Assembly (NCBI RefSeq): GCF_026210795.1
Contig: NC_089449.1
Location: forward strand, 3,286,001 to 3,350,000
Length of the DNA: 64,000 nucleotides
Reading direction: 5' to 3'
Source: Rhizophagus irregularis
Taxonomy: Eukaryota > Glomeromycota > Glomeromycetes > Glomerales > Glomeraceae
The notes under the pieces were generated by a model. The model searched no databases, had not been told where the DNA came from, and worked only from the letters and a program-made list of their open reading frames with translations. Below, piece by piece: positions 19,664-32,400 of the stretch. The position numbers were made by a program, and so were the translations under genes. Numbering within the stretch: the stretch's first letter is position 1; every line of letters starts with the position of its first letter.

Positions 19664-21546
19664 ATGAGATTGACAAATTTATTAGGCGGAAATCGTCGTA
19701 GCGAACCTAAATATCTTTTGGGATTAAAAATTTTTACAATGATCGTGCTCATATCTGGTTTGACAGGTTATCTCGCTGTTTTAATAGTTGATGTAAACCA
19801 AGATGCTCCAATTATAATAACTTCTTATGTTAATGTTGATGGCGTTCGAGCTCCAAGTAATAAAGAATGAAACTTTAATGTTATTTTTATAAATTATAAA
19901 ATTAATTAAAGAAATTATTATTATTATAGATTTGCATTTTGGTGGTGTTTATAATTCTAGTATTTCCTGTCAAGAAGTTCATAGTAAGTCATTTATAAAT
20001 AACTGAAGTTGTCATAATTAATTGTTTACATTAATAAAAAAACCAATCTATCTATCACTTAGTGGTGAATGATATGCTTGCACCACCAGTAGATTGCTTA
20101 GAAGACACAAAACTATATTACGATGAGAAAATAAATCACTATATTACAAGTTACCAACCGATAAAAAATGTTTTTTTCAGTAAGAAATCATTATATTATG
20201 TAACTTTGAAATTAGTTATTAATGAAGAATTTACACTTGAAAAACCTTGGGACATGACGTTAATGGCTTATGATCCAGGTATCTTATGATCATTTAATTC
20301 TGGCCAGAATTAATATAATACTCAATTATTTTAATTTTAAATATTAGAAAAAGACTTTTTTTATCAAGGAAGAAGTGACTTTGTTGAAGAATCAATTTTT
20401 ACATTGAACACTTATTCAATAATGCCAAGTCAGGTATGTAGAATTATTAAAAATATCACATTAATTTATTCACAACTTTCTTTTTTGTAGGATTACAGAT
20501 TTACTTATTCTAATATAATTAGAGAAGTTATAGTACCAAGTTGGATGAATGATTTTGGTGTTCCTCCAAAATATGAACGAAAACCATATATCATATCTGA
20601 TTTAGGTAATTAAATTTTTTTCTTTTTTTTTTTTTTAATTTACATTTACTACAATTTTTTTTTTTCAGTTGGAAATCCAATAGTACAAGACAAAACATCA
20701 GAGCAGATTATAAGTTTTACTATACAACCTAAGTATTCTAATACCATTCAAATAGATAAAGAACTCAGGTTTGTATCGTTTGTTTTGCACTATAATGGTA
20801 ATCTGCAAATCGTACTAACTGAATAAATTAATTTAATATTTTAAAAGAACACATACAGTAAGTATTTATTAAATGTTTTAATCAATTTTATTTAAAAAGA
20901 TTATTAATTAAACATTCATCATATAGTACTTAAGTGGTTTGGGTTTAATAGGTGGTGCGTGGGGATTAGCTGCAGCAATTTATACATTTCTTTTTGGTAA
21001 GCTATAGCGTTATTCATTTTATCTCGGCATTTTGTTTATTTATTTATCGACATAAAAAATTTAAATTGATCTTTTCTTTGCTTCTTTACAGGCGCGAACA
21101 TCTTACAACCATGGGGAGCCGTACAATCGCATTGTTGCGGATTTTCTCGTTTGACACAAAATAAGCTTAAAGATTCCCTACCGACTGTTCCATTTTCTGA
21201 TGATCCTAATACTAAAGATCAAATAAATTCTCTTTCTTTAGCCGAGCAAAATAAATTGTTTCTATTGAGACTTAATAGTTTAGAGTTATTTCTACAAGAA
21301 TACGTCGTTGATGTACAATATTTAGATAGAATTCGTGATAACGTAGACACAACGAATAATACGGATGATAATCAAAATACGAATTCAGCATCTTTTACTA
21401 CATCTGAGACCATATCATCACAGCAACAAAATGAAAATTTAGCGATTACAATACCACCAAATTTAACTCAAACCTTGACAGCTGATTCTACACCACAATC
21501 AAATAAAACTTATGCTGCCGATGCACCACATGATGATATTTCGTAA
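19664..21546 (+). CDS. Two-TM membrane protein, paralogue B
   Basis: Nine exons in the same positions and phases as paralogue A: 19664-19856, 19930-19983, 20063-20278, 20348-20433, 20491-20605, 20669-20768, 20848-20857, 20927-20996, 21092-21546, giving 432 residues. Architecture is a basic N terminus, TM1 (IFTMIVLISGLTGYLAVLIV), an external domain, TM2 (GLIGGAWGLAAAIYTFLFG), a juxtamembrane AVQSHCCGFSRLTQ and a coiled coil beginning LSLAEQNKLFLLRLN. The tail is Asn/Thr/Gln-rich. The 10-base microexon AACACATACA is conserved with copy A. The external domain has diverged more than TM2 and the juxtamembrane region, which suggests the cytoplasmic side is constrained. No family name can be given. 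Confidence 0.85.
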
Positions 21547-23094
21547 TAAACTACTCAACAACAATTAGGATCATAGATTAATAATTTATTATTTAGCATT
21601 TTTTAATAATCTTACATGTTATTTTTTAATTTTGCTAAAACAAGAAATTCTTATTATTTATGTAATGCAAAAATGTTTACCTATTTATTTTTACACCTCA
21701 CAGCAAAAGGGGCTTCGGGTCAACAAATCAACTTTAATCTTTTATAATAGTCAAATGCTTATGAACCTATTTGTAAATTTTTTTATCATAACTATTTATT
21801 AATAAAGAAGTGAGACATTTTCCCATAAATAACTTTACGGCGTTTGACGATCGAATATTCTCTGACAACTGACAAATTGGACAGATTGCAGACAAGCTAG
21901 CATGCATTTGTTACTATGCAAACTCTAGATTGTTACGTTGTTCAGGTTTAGAAAACACGAAAATTAATGCATAGAACGAAATTAAAAAGAACGAAACTAA
22001 ATAGAGTATATCAGAGGGATTTGTTTGTCGATTTTGAAAATTTAGCTACACAAATATATATAGGGCGCAGTAAGATCGTTAAAAAAAATTTTATTTGATT
22101 TTTTATCTAGTCATTATTTTGACAATATTTCTTTTAAGCTAAAATTTGGTAAATATAATTTTTGATGACGCTGATATAATATTTGTCATGAGATCTCTCC
22201 TGCAATAACTTCAGAATTTTTTTGCAGAAATTGAAAGTATACATGCTCATAATCGTTTAAGTATAAAAAGTTCCTGTATTTGTACAGCTAAATAAATATA
22301 AATTAATTATATGTTATGAAAAAGATACAAATTTCATTAGATTAAATCACTGATCCTCACTATCGTTATATTAAAAATCGGGGTGAAATTTAATGTTTCG
22401 TAGATTGACAATAACACAAACACTATAATTGCGAAAGCTTATTTATATTTTATAAAATCATACCATATATGTAAAAAACTCCAAGGAAAAGGAGTACGCT
22501 AAAAAGTTGCATGTTTATTATTGCAAAAAAGGAAGTGTCTTTATTTGCGTTTTTCACGAGATTGGTAAACACTAAGCTATTAAAACTTAATTATATGTCA
22601 TAAAATTCATAACAAAGCAGAAGGTATGGTAAATATGGAGTTTTACATCAAATTTCGCGATAGTGCCGATTTTAGACGGATTGGAAATGAATCAAATAAA
22701 AAGCTTTAATAAATATTTGTCGACTCCTGAATACTTTTTATAAATGTTGTTATATTCAAAAACCTGTGTGCTGATTCAGGAGATGATTTCATTCACTAAA
22801 GGATGCCACAAAATATAAGCCCAATCTATATATTGTAAAGTTTTTTAACTGTCTGAAACTAATAAGAAAATAATTAAATTATATCATTCTCAATGGGTCC
22901 ACCTTGGATGAATTGAGTAGAATTCTCCACTTATATGCCAATGATTGGCATAGCATATATAATGATGTTGATAACTATTTACGTGATTAAAATTTTGTCA
23001 TCTTCAATTTAATAGTCTCTCAAAACCATCATCATAGTATTCATAAAGGATGATATTACCATTCCTTAGCGAATAGAATTATCAAAGTGCATCT
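21547..23094. other. Intergenic, no clear gene
   Basis: AT-rich. A short plus-strand stretch at about 22892-22990 reads as GSTLDELSRILHLYANDWHS and could be an exon fragment, but it has no support from neighbours. Nothing else is recognised. Confidence 0.4.
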
Positions 23095-25051
23095 CAGGTA
23101 ATTTTATAGATGCCAGCTTTTTTTTCCGCCTCCTTCATTTGGATCTTTAGATCCTCAATTTCACACCGCAACTTCTTATTTGCATTAACCCTCTCTCTAT
23201 ATTCTTTTTCTATGTCTCACATGAACTTCTTAAATGTTCTTTTATTATAATCAAACAGGTGCTGGGTTAATACTTTAAGTTCATTCATAACCCAGTGATT
23301 GTTTCTTCTTCATGATTGCACGTAATAATATTGGCTTGAGTCCCATATCTGTAATATATGCAACTGGTAATTTTTTAAATGATAATAACATTGGCACGTG
23401 CATTAATCTTTTCTGATATTTAATAGCTTCATGTTTTAAAATGATTTTACAATGGAGTTAATTTCACTAGCTTCTTTACAGATAGTGGGTTATGCTTCTG
23501 TGATGTGGGACGTACCCATGCCTCATTTATTAGAAAAGCTGGTGATTTTGCTAGTAAGTCAGAATATACCTGATTAAATACCATTATATATTTATACATT
23601 GTGCAAAAAATAGGAATTCCATGGAAATCCAAAAATTACTGCATCATTAGCATGATGCATCTAGGAAAATCTGTTAGAAACACTAACTCCAATCAAGAAA
23701 AAAAAAACACATCATTTTGGACAAGCGGAAATTTTGCCAGGAAATTTTTTATTAATATTATGATAAATAAAATTACATGCATAGTCATTTTACCCAAAGC
23801 GGAGTAATCTGTGTAATATTCTTTTATTGTTTTCTTCACCATTGATCGTAAGAGTAACTGTGAATTTCCCGTCATCATCTATATCTGTCTAAAGTAAAAA
23901 ACTGTCAGTTGATGAAGATGTCTATTGTAATAATGTAAAGAAATATACAATTAATCTTTATTTTAACACTAACTTCATCCTATGTAAATAAAGAACTGAA
24001 ATTACCTGTGCGATCATCAATCTTCAACTCTTCAATAATCCTTCACTATATTAAATAATTCTACATGTACATAAGAATATTGAATCTTTGGCACAAATGT
24101 TTAAACCTAATCAATACTAACCTTAGGATCAAAGAAATCTGATTCTTTCCACATAAATCTATCTTCTAATTCGCCTAAAATATCAGCACAATAAGTTTCT
24201 AATGTAACAGATTCTGTCTTTAATTGGTCGAGCATCGAGAACACATAAAATGAACGATCCTCATCACAAATTAAGTCTTGAAATGTGGGTTTATCCAAAG
24301 AAATCCATGTATGAATTTCATTTGCCTGAAGGCGATCCATGGAATTGGTCGCTTGATCGTACCACAATGACATAAGGAAATATAACCCAAGAATTTCGAT
24401 GCTTTTCAAACCATCGATGTCGTCGTTTTTAGATACCAGTTTATCTGGTGATGCACCTACCTTAATATTACATGGCTTCCAATCAAGATTTTTTATCATA
24501 TTTGAATATTCGTGAAGCGTCATGCTTCTAGTGGGAAAGATATTGAAGTGCCATAAATGTTGTAAGTCCGAAGGAAACCTAGTCTTCATTTTCTTAGTGT
24601 AGACGATAGCAAGTCCATCAGGAAGGACTGTCCCCGGAGAAAGAAAATAACAAGGAGATTCCGGACCTAGTAACCGTCGACTCGGAACATTGTGTCTGCT
24701 GTTTAGAGGTACGAAACTTGAACAGCCAGGCACTACAAAGCCATCCTTCGTAGTTTGGTAGAACTTCACATTATTTTCATCTAATTTGTATTCCCCTTTG
24801 AGGGGTCCTTGTGACAAGGCATTTATTCGGTGAAGTGGCCAATGTAATATTGTGTATTTTTCACCTACTTCCGGAGGACCAGTTCCGGCGGGCACACGAT
24901 AATATTTCATAGAGGAGCTTTCCGTGATAGGTTGTGGAACAAGTTGTGGAAGTTGTTCAGATTGTGGAAATTGTTCAAGTTATGGAAGTTGTTCAAGTTG
25001 TGGAAGTTGAGAGGTTTGTGCAATGATTTTATTGTGGAAATCACCTGACAT
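23095..25051 (-). pseudogene. Decayed multi-exon gene with Tse2-like ADP-ribosyltransferase domain
   Basis: On the minus strand an original ATG at 25051 begins a Gln/Pro/Leu/Glu repeat that is cut by TAA at 24982-24980, where neighbouring repeat units have CAA. The same frame then stays open from 24979 to 24113. It carries a YYRVPAG motif, a PGTVLPDGLAIVYT segment and a HFNIFPTRSMTLHEYSNMI segment, as in fungal proteins with the Tse2 toxin-type ADP-ribosyltransferase fold. Further exon-like pieces follow: KFTVTLTINGEENNKRILHR near 23805-23890, PMLLSFKKLPVAYITDMG near 23330-23420, and a coiled coil KEYRERVNANKKLRCEIEDL near 23130-23215. They are separated by a shifted frame near 23300 and a TGA within FM*DIEKEY near 23218. 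If translation restarts at the ATG at 24910, a 267-residue domain could still be made, but the rest is broken. The domain assignment is by eye. Confidence 0.6.
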
Positions 25052-25954
25052 GTCTGTGTGACATAAAAACATTGTTTTTCGACACCAGGGTGGCGCTGTC
25101 ATAATGGCGGTGTTCCCGATTTTTAGTTAAAGGCTTACGAATAGTTTGTCCTTATAGCTTGTATCGTGACCTCGTTCACGTGGAATCTAAAAATATTTAT
25201 GATCAAATTATTTATTAATAAAATAATAAAATTGAATTGTATAATGTATATATTTAATACTATTAAATGAAAATTTATAATATAATTTATATCATAGATT
25301 ATTTAAATGAAATGTTAACGTCGAAACCATTTTCAAAATAAAATATCAAAGAAATTTTTTAGAAGTATCTGTAATAAGGAGTTATAGCCAAATACTTCTT
25401 ACCAAATGGTGAGAGAACTTGGTAGCATTCCTTCAAGCAAAATGACCGTAACTTTCTCAGAGAAACAGAAGTTATGACATGAAAGGTGGACGAGATTTGT
25501 GAACTCCGTTAAATAAGTTAAGAGAAAAACTTTTCGTCTTTTGTGTTTGGAAGAAGTATTTGCGAGATATGGCCTTGAGAGTAAATTACTCCACCTATTC
25601 ACGAAATTTTGGACGATGATGATAACTTTATGATTTTTTTATTTAGACTTGAAAATTATGGAACATCAGTTTTAGGTATTTTGGAATCAATTCGCAACGA
25701 ATATAAAATCATTGGCGATGAAAGATCCGGGCGAGAAAGCATCATGATTTCATCTAACAAGAGCGGGAAACTTCAAATGCAGCAGTCCCTATATTTTCAG
25801 AATTTATTTGTATTTCAACTTCATTGTTCTAATATAAATATTAGCAATTTTAGTAAAATTTAATAAAGATTTAGGATAACAAATTATTTTCATACCTGAA
25901 TTTTGATCTTGATCATCTTCATTATCAATTATTGTATTATTGTCTGAAGAAGTT
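25052..25954. other. Intergenic, upstream of the Tse2-like pseudogene
   Basis: Contains a slightly GC-richer patch (about 25078-25190, with GGTGGCGCTGTCATAATGGC) that could be the old promoter. A short plus-strand frame at 25609-25863 has no recognisable product. Confidence 0.35.
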
Positions 25955-26500
25955 TCATTGTAAGAAATCTGCTACTGAATTGAATTTGAAGTTCAATTGA
26001 TAATTTGCCAATGCTATTGCTTCATCATATCCAATTCGAATCACTTCTTTAATGTCATCATCAGATGGCCAAGTACGTAAAAATTCAATAGCCTAAAATA
26101 TTTAATAGTGTAAAATTTTAATTAAACTTTATTTTAATTGATATGGATTTTTATCTGCAGCTGATGTCCGATCTCTTGATATATCAATTAATCCAGCATG
26201 TGGCATCTTATCTCGATACATAACACGTTTTTGAATTTTATAAAATTCATAAAAGTTAGAATCTGCTAATATTTGACGTGGGTATATGATATATCAAAAA
26301 TATGTTCAGTTGCCTCAGTTCCATGATCCCATAAAAATAAAGGATAATTAGGATAGTAATTTCGATGAACTAAAATAAGGATTCTGCCATACTAATAAAG
26401 ATTTCAAAACTTTGAATAGAAATAATACTACGTTACTACGTTGCATATTATACCATTTTGATAAATGAATCGTACTACAACGTTTAATATAATCTTTCCA
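25955..26500 (-). pseudogene. Fragmented gene of unknown function
   Basis: The last exon, 26092-25955, is clean: AIEFLRTWPSDDDIKEVIRI and on to VADFLQ and a stop, with a TTTTAG acceptor. Upstream on the minus strand, 26290-26160 reads ILADSNFYEFYKIQKRVMYR then DKMPHAGLIDISRDRTSA. Further up is AESLFLVHRNYYPNYPLFLW then DHGTEATEHIFDIS in a frame shifted by one base. No donor site links the two exons properly. I recognise no family with confidence; it resembles proteins repeated in glomeromycete genomes, so a transposon origin is possible. Confidence 0.45.
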
Positions 26501-26949
26501 GATTTCAAGGAAAAAGAATGCACGCATAACCATTCGAATCCTTACTTTATGATCTATTTTTCGGTGATTAAAATAGTATTTGATACAATAGATTGGCGTA
26601 ATTTTATGTCCGACATGATTATTTTAATAATTTTATTGTATTATGATGAGAAGATTTTTGCATGATGTTAATCTATAGAATAAATTATGTAGGACCATAT
26701 CTAACTAGCGTTATTAAATCAATCGCCGCGTGCCGGACGGATATATTTTGTACATATGAATGATCATTTTTCTTTCATTTTTCATTTTGAAATTTCGTAA
26801 AACATTAAATAATTTTTCATTCTTTGAATGAAAAATTTATTAAAAGACAAATATAAAGAGATTTTTAACAGAAAATTATTGATATAAATGATACTTTAAA
26901 TGAATTAATAAAGAATAATGACTAAATCATTGAAATTATACTTTATATT

Positions 26950-27229
26950 GACTTAATGAAAAAGTGTTGGGATTCAAATCCGGACGAAAGACCATGTGCA
27001 ACTGAAATATATGACAAATATCTTCTTGGAATCAATATATAAATAATGATTCATTTAAACAAGCAGAAGAATATCGAAAAGCAAATCTTCCTTTTTTTAT
27101 AGTTGACCAAGCAACTAATCATCCTTGGGCTATTTATACATCTCGAATACTCAATTCTTTACAGATTATCTAAAATATGATGAAAATAATGATAATAATA
27201 ATAGCGAATGTTTAGACGGTGCAATATAA
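26950..27229 (+). pseudogene. C-terminal fragment of a kinase-like protein
   Basis: DLMKKCWDSNPDERPCATEI matches the last helix of a tyrosine-kinase-like catalytic domain (the CW...P..RP motif). After a break in frame, coding resumes with FKQAEEYRKANLPFFIVDQA, then the ASR-type tail and NNSECLDGAI with a stop at 27227-27229. This tail style is frequent in Rhizophagus kinase families. The catalytic core (VAIK, HRD, DFG) is absent upstream, so this is a relic. Confidence 0.65.
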
Positions 27230-27489
27230 ATAATTAGAAGTTTACTATATCATATTTTCGACTCGAATGAAAATTTTTTTTTTTTTAAAGTAGAAATTAT
27301 TTTATTATTCAATACTGATTATAGAGTATATGCAAATATTTATGTAAAACAGTTTGTATTTGCAAATTATTTTGAAATATAAATAAAGTCAAATATTATT
27401 TATAATACATTTTCATAATTAGGAAATCCTATTAAAAAAAAGTTTTTAAATATAAACTAGAAACAATTTTCTTGTTTAACCCTAAATTA

Positions 27490-27670
27490 TACATGTAGCC
27501 GAACCCCCCAGTTTCGGCCAGGTTTCAGTTTTGGATTTTGGCCAGTTTCGGATTTCAAAACCCCTTTTCCGAAACCGAAACCTCAGTCGAAATCCGAAAC
27601 CTCAGACGGAATCCGAAACTATGTCCGAAACTCCTTTATAAGGCCGAAAGGCCTAAACTATTCACATGTT
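27490..27670. repeat. CCGAAAC-rich low-complexity repeat
   Basis: CCGAAAC occurs repeatedly (CCGAAACCGAAACCTCAGTC, ATCCGAAACCTCAGAC and so on) after TTTCGGCCAG motifs. Related sequence occurs at about 46715-46850 and 58270-58511. No coding. Confidence 0.6.
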
Positions 27671-28078
27671 CATGTTGGATCAGACTGGTAACAGAGTAAC
27701 TAAGGAGTTATGGCAAAGAAATTATTGGAAAAAATTTTGAACGAGGCAAGTATATAAATAATTTTCGAGTTTGGTTACACATTTGCAGGGAATACTCACA
27801 AACTGAAATTCTTCAAAAATTATTTGCATCACGGAAAACGGATAACACAAACTTTTACCCGTTATCAATTCATTTTCATCACTATATACAGTAAGTGTAA
27901 CTGTATTTTATCAGAATAGGATCCACAAGCATTATACTATAGAATAACATTACCTTGAAAAACAAAACTATGAATAGTAAATAATGTAATTTTTTTGTAC
28001 CAATTGTTTCAGTTCGATTTATTGTTAGATTTCTTCTCAAATATGATCAATAGTTGTTTTTGGTTGGCAAAACATTTC

Positions 28079-28177
28079 ATCGCGCTTTTCAGAATTGTGC
28101 TATCCATGCATGCAAATAATTAATTAATCTGGTAATTAAGTTATTTGCATGGGTAACACAATTCTGAAAAGCGCGAT
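28079..28177. repeat. Short foldback element (about 98 bp)
   Basis: ATCGCGCTTTTCAGAATTGT at the left is the exact reverse complement of ACAATTCTGAAAAGCGCGAT at the right. TTATTTGCATG/CATGCAAATAA inside also pairs. The unit could form an almost complete hairpin. Confidence 0.8.
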
Positions 28178-28933
28178 ATAAAGTCAAATTCTGAAATTTG
28201 CATGCCTTCTAATTTAAAGTTGATATAATTGTGTCTTACTATTTTTATTTAAAATAATAGAGTTTCGCCCACCACATTAGTTTTGGCCATTCGCGTTAAT
28301 AATCCTTAATTGCGTTATTAATATTTGATTAAGAATCAATTATTTTTATCTCCAATAATAACAAATTTTCGATTTTACACTTTCTAGCATCATTTTTTTA
28401 CGAATTTAGGAATATTATAGTCTTTGCGTTAAATTTTCTTTTTTGTCATCCTTGCGAGATTGACCACTACGTGTATTGAATTTGTAACCACTTTATTTTT
28501 AGGCATGTGGATAAAACTGAATATAGTTTAAATCGAAGTATCAGTGTAATTTATATGAATTCTTTCTCATAATTTTCAGAACTAACTACGGGAAAAAAAA
28601 TTCTTTTCCTGTACAGTATACAAAAAGATATATTTTTTAGTATAAATACATAAAAATTTTTTTTTTTTATAAAACAATCGTTTACATAATAGTTGTAAAA
28701 TTTAACATATTCGCGGATCAATTTATATCTGATATGTATAAAAAAAGGGTATCATTCAAATTATCCAACCATTAATGTTACTTTCATACTTTGTAAAATC
28801 TATGTAATGCATACCCACAAACGGTATGAATTAAACAAAATTGGAAGAATTAATATTTTTTCTGAAATATATTCATTATTTGGATTATTTGGCCAAAATT
28901 AATAGTAATGCTGGTCAAAATCAGTAATTGTTG

Positions 28934-29033
28934 TTACATAATATGGGCGGATTGACTCATTTTGGCCAAAATTAACGTTAATTTTGGCCAAAATGATCGA
29001 CATTCCGATCATCAAATCCGCCCATATGTATTA
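28934..29033. repeat. Foldback element centred on a perfect 38-bp palindrome
   Basis: Positions 28958-28995 read identically on both strands, around AACGTT with TTTTGGCCAAAATT on each side. Outside it, ATATGGGCGGATTGA pairs with ATCAAATCCGCCCATAT. TTTGGCCAAAATTAA-type sequence also occurs just upstream, near 28890. Confidence 0.8.
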
Positions 29034-29406
29034 CGTTAAATTACGTACACTTATTTAAACTAATTTTAGGAATTTCAAATCAAAGCTAGTCCAAAAATAA
29101 TTTTTCATTTAAATACTTCCAAATAGAATCCATTTCAAGCAAATGAAGAACAAAAAAAACAAGATCTAATTAACCGGATAAGTTAATTCATTTAAATTAA
29201 GTGAATAAACTTACGCAGTATTTCTTAATTTGGAAAATAAACAATGAAAATATAATTTTTTTTTTTTTTTTTTTGAACAATCTTTCAGATAAATTCATAT
29301 TAAAATTTTCATTTCGTTTTTTTTTCTTATTCTTGTTCGAACTGACAGATTTTATAATTATCTTTGTCATAGTTTGAATAATAACAATTATTTGGAAATA
29401 TGAAAT

Positions 29407-32400
29407 ATGTCGTCCGAAACTAATAAAGATGGAACTGTGATTTTATTGGACAAATCCACCGTAGAAACTTTGTCCGAAACTTCTTTGCAAGCCGATGATT
29501 TTGAGCATCAATCACAGCCTGAATCGACTAACACAGAAAACAAAAATTTTTTCAAGGGATGGAAGAAAACCATTTTCGTAGATGATTCTTCAAATATTAA
29601 AGTTACTTTTCATGTTTACTTACCTTCCTTTGAATTTGTTGAAGGTTATCCTATTGTTGTTGGTAATATCGAAGAATTGGGCAATTGGGAAAATCCGATT
29701 GTTAAACTAAAACAACAGGAAGGTGAATATTTGCACTTTAAATCTAATTATTGGTATTCAGATCCAATTTCCATACCACTTGATAGATTCAATAATTATG
29801 AAGTCAAGTACAAATATGCGTTCTTCATCCCGAAGCCAAGAATTGAGGGAAAATCAAAATTTTCTTTATTTACCAAACCCAAATCTGATGAAAAGAAAAA
29901 ATACAACGACGATGATCCTGATGAAGGAGATCTTTATTCGGAGGAAAATGAGCAATTGCGACTTTTGGAAAAAAAAACTGGATTCAAATTTGATATAGCA
30001 CAAGTATTTGTTATTAAAACCCGGCGCACTGAGTTTCGATCTCTTAGAGACTTTGTGTTTACGAGTATTATCCTTAATAGTATAACTTCAGATAATTTTA
30101 AAGATAAGATTATGGAATATCAAGGACTTATGGATAACTTTCGTAATCCTGTATTGCATGAAACAGATATTGATTTTATTAGTCAGAATATTCAAAGACA
30201 AAATCAAAGGAATACGAAAAGCGTATTTTTTTATGTCTTCTTTTAGGAAATTATATTCACTTTCGCCAAGAATCATTTGGTCGGTTTGGCTTACCAAATG
30301 GGTTTCCTATAGCTCAAATTATTGATACTTTAGAGAAATTTCAATCCGATCTTTTGCCTGGAGAATTCTATGACGCATTAAACATAACAATGACTGCTGC
30401 AATCCGTTTAAACGTAATCAATAGATCTTTTGATTGGCTAAAGCTTTTCAAAGTTGCTAGTATTATCGATCCACATTTTAGTTTTATCGAAGTAATTCAA
30501 GACCTTAAATATAGCAATGATCGAATGAAGAATTTTTTAATAGAATATACAAAATCCGCAAAATCTATCGTAAATCAAATTAAGAACTTGTCAATTTATT
30601 CCAATATTGGAAGGGTAAGTTAAAGTTTTTTTATAAACGATATTATAATTAAAATTCTTAATTATAAATTGATTTATTTTTTTAGTGGTTATTTTACAAT
30701 TGTAACTCCTTCGAAATTCTTCGTTTTATTTGGACTGATATCATTGAACACACGACAGAACGCGATATTCAACTTATTAAATACTTTTGTCTTCGCGTTG
30801 AGCAACTTATTTCATCATCACATGCAACAAGTTTGAATAATTATTATAGATCTGGATCATATGATTCTAACGATTCAAACTTCATTTATGAAATTTATTA
30901 TTATTTATCAATCATCTTTCCAATAGTTGGAAAGCATGCTAAAATTTTTAAAGATTTATTAGATGTTGCGGCTGGTCGTGCCAAAAACTGCGCTCTATCT
31001 AATATTTCTAATATTTTAACTATTACGCCAGTTATCTCAACTTTAGAGAAAGAAATTCATGATTCATATGGAGAAATGGTCAAGGAATTATTAAAAAATT
31101 ACATAAATAAAATTGATAATAACGTGATAAGATATTTGTTGCAAGTTTGTGGTTGCAAAAACGAAGTTTTATTTATACAAAATAGGTAATTAAAGATTTC
31201 TTTTCAAATACCGGATGACTTTATATATGATTTTATAATTTACTAATTTAAAAATTCACTTTTACTTTATTAGCTTAAGCGAAAATATTGTCTATCACGT
31301 AATGACATATTTGGAAGCTAAAGATAAAATTATCAAGAATAATACAAATTTATCGACTGTAATTTTAAGATTACTTGAAAATTATCGATTTTGGAGTTTA
31401 ATTTTCAACGCAACTGGCCTTGTTGATAATTTGTATTCCCATCCTTATGTTAAGCAAGTTCAAGGATTAATCTTTAAATTCGATGCCGTTATTATTAGAG
31501 AGGATATAACAATCCGATCCCTACAAGAAATTCTTGAATATGATACTGAAGTTTTGTATCCCTTTCTCAATTTATCTGCCGAGAAAGAGAAAATTAGCGA
31601 AGTTCTGGTTAAAAATCTTCGAAAAAACTACCATGGATACATTTTGAAAATAGAACAATTAAGATCATTTTATGATAAATTTTGTCCTATTGAAAAAGTT
31701 GAAGACGTTCAAAATTTTCTTAATGACATTAATAATCGAAATAATAATCTAGGAAATCTTACGCTTAAAGAAACTTTGGCTGATAATCATTGGAATTTTC
31801 ATAAAAAAAATATAGTTACCGCTAGAAAAGCACATAAATGGGCAAAGTCGCATACATTCTATAATGTTTTTAATAATAAATTGGAATTGGAATCATATGA
31901 ATATGAATTAGTAACTGTCGAATATATAGCTCAAACTTTAATGCCAGCCGTATTTATCGAATATGATCAATTATGTCAACAATATAAAGAATGGGAAAGT
32001 CTTAAATGTTCAGAAGGAATCCTTATATGGAAAAATGTGAAAGATATCGAAAAAGAATTAAATTTGATAAGTGATTACATTCAAACAGAAAAAAGTCCAA
32101 AGTTAATTAAAACACTTGAATATCTTTCTTTAGTTCCGACTCAAATTGAACGACTTCAGCAATTATCTATAGTCGTAGTTATGTTTAAAATAACTCACAC
32201 TAAAGATGATTGGCTTGAAAGAATACAGTTAGTTCTTCGTGACGATTATCTTTGGTTAGGAAAATTAGTGAATTTCTTTGAAATATTTAATCAACATTTT
32301 GGATTAATTAATGATGATTGTTGGGATTTGATCAAAGAACTCTCAAAAGCTAGTGATTTTATTGTATTTCTTTATAAAATCGCTGAACATGACATAAAAA

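Larger units (their letters stand above)
27671..29406. other. Gene-free stretch upstream of the RNF213-like gene
   Basis: Apart from the two foldback elements listed separately, only AT-rich sequence with no credible exon. The last 150 bases before 29407 contain a T-run (about 29253-29273) and TCTTTTT tracts that may belong to the promoter. Confidence 0.45.

Noticed and set aside
29723-29998. Plus-strand ORF within the first RNF213-like exon
   Set aside because: Out of frame with the CBM20-like coding sequence; a shadow.
30220-30245. A 24-base intron GTATTT..TTTTAG in the RNF213-like gene
   Set aside because: Removing it leads into a frame that soon stops. The 32-base alternative just upstream restores the correct frame.
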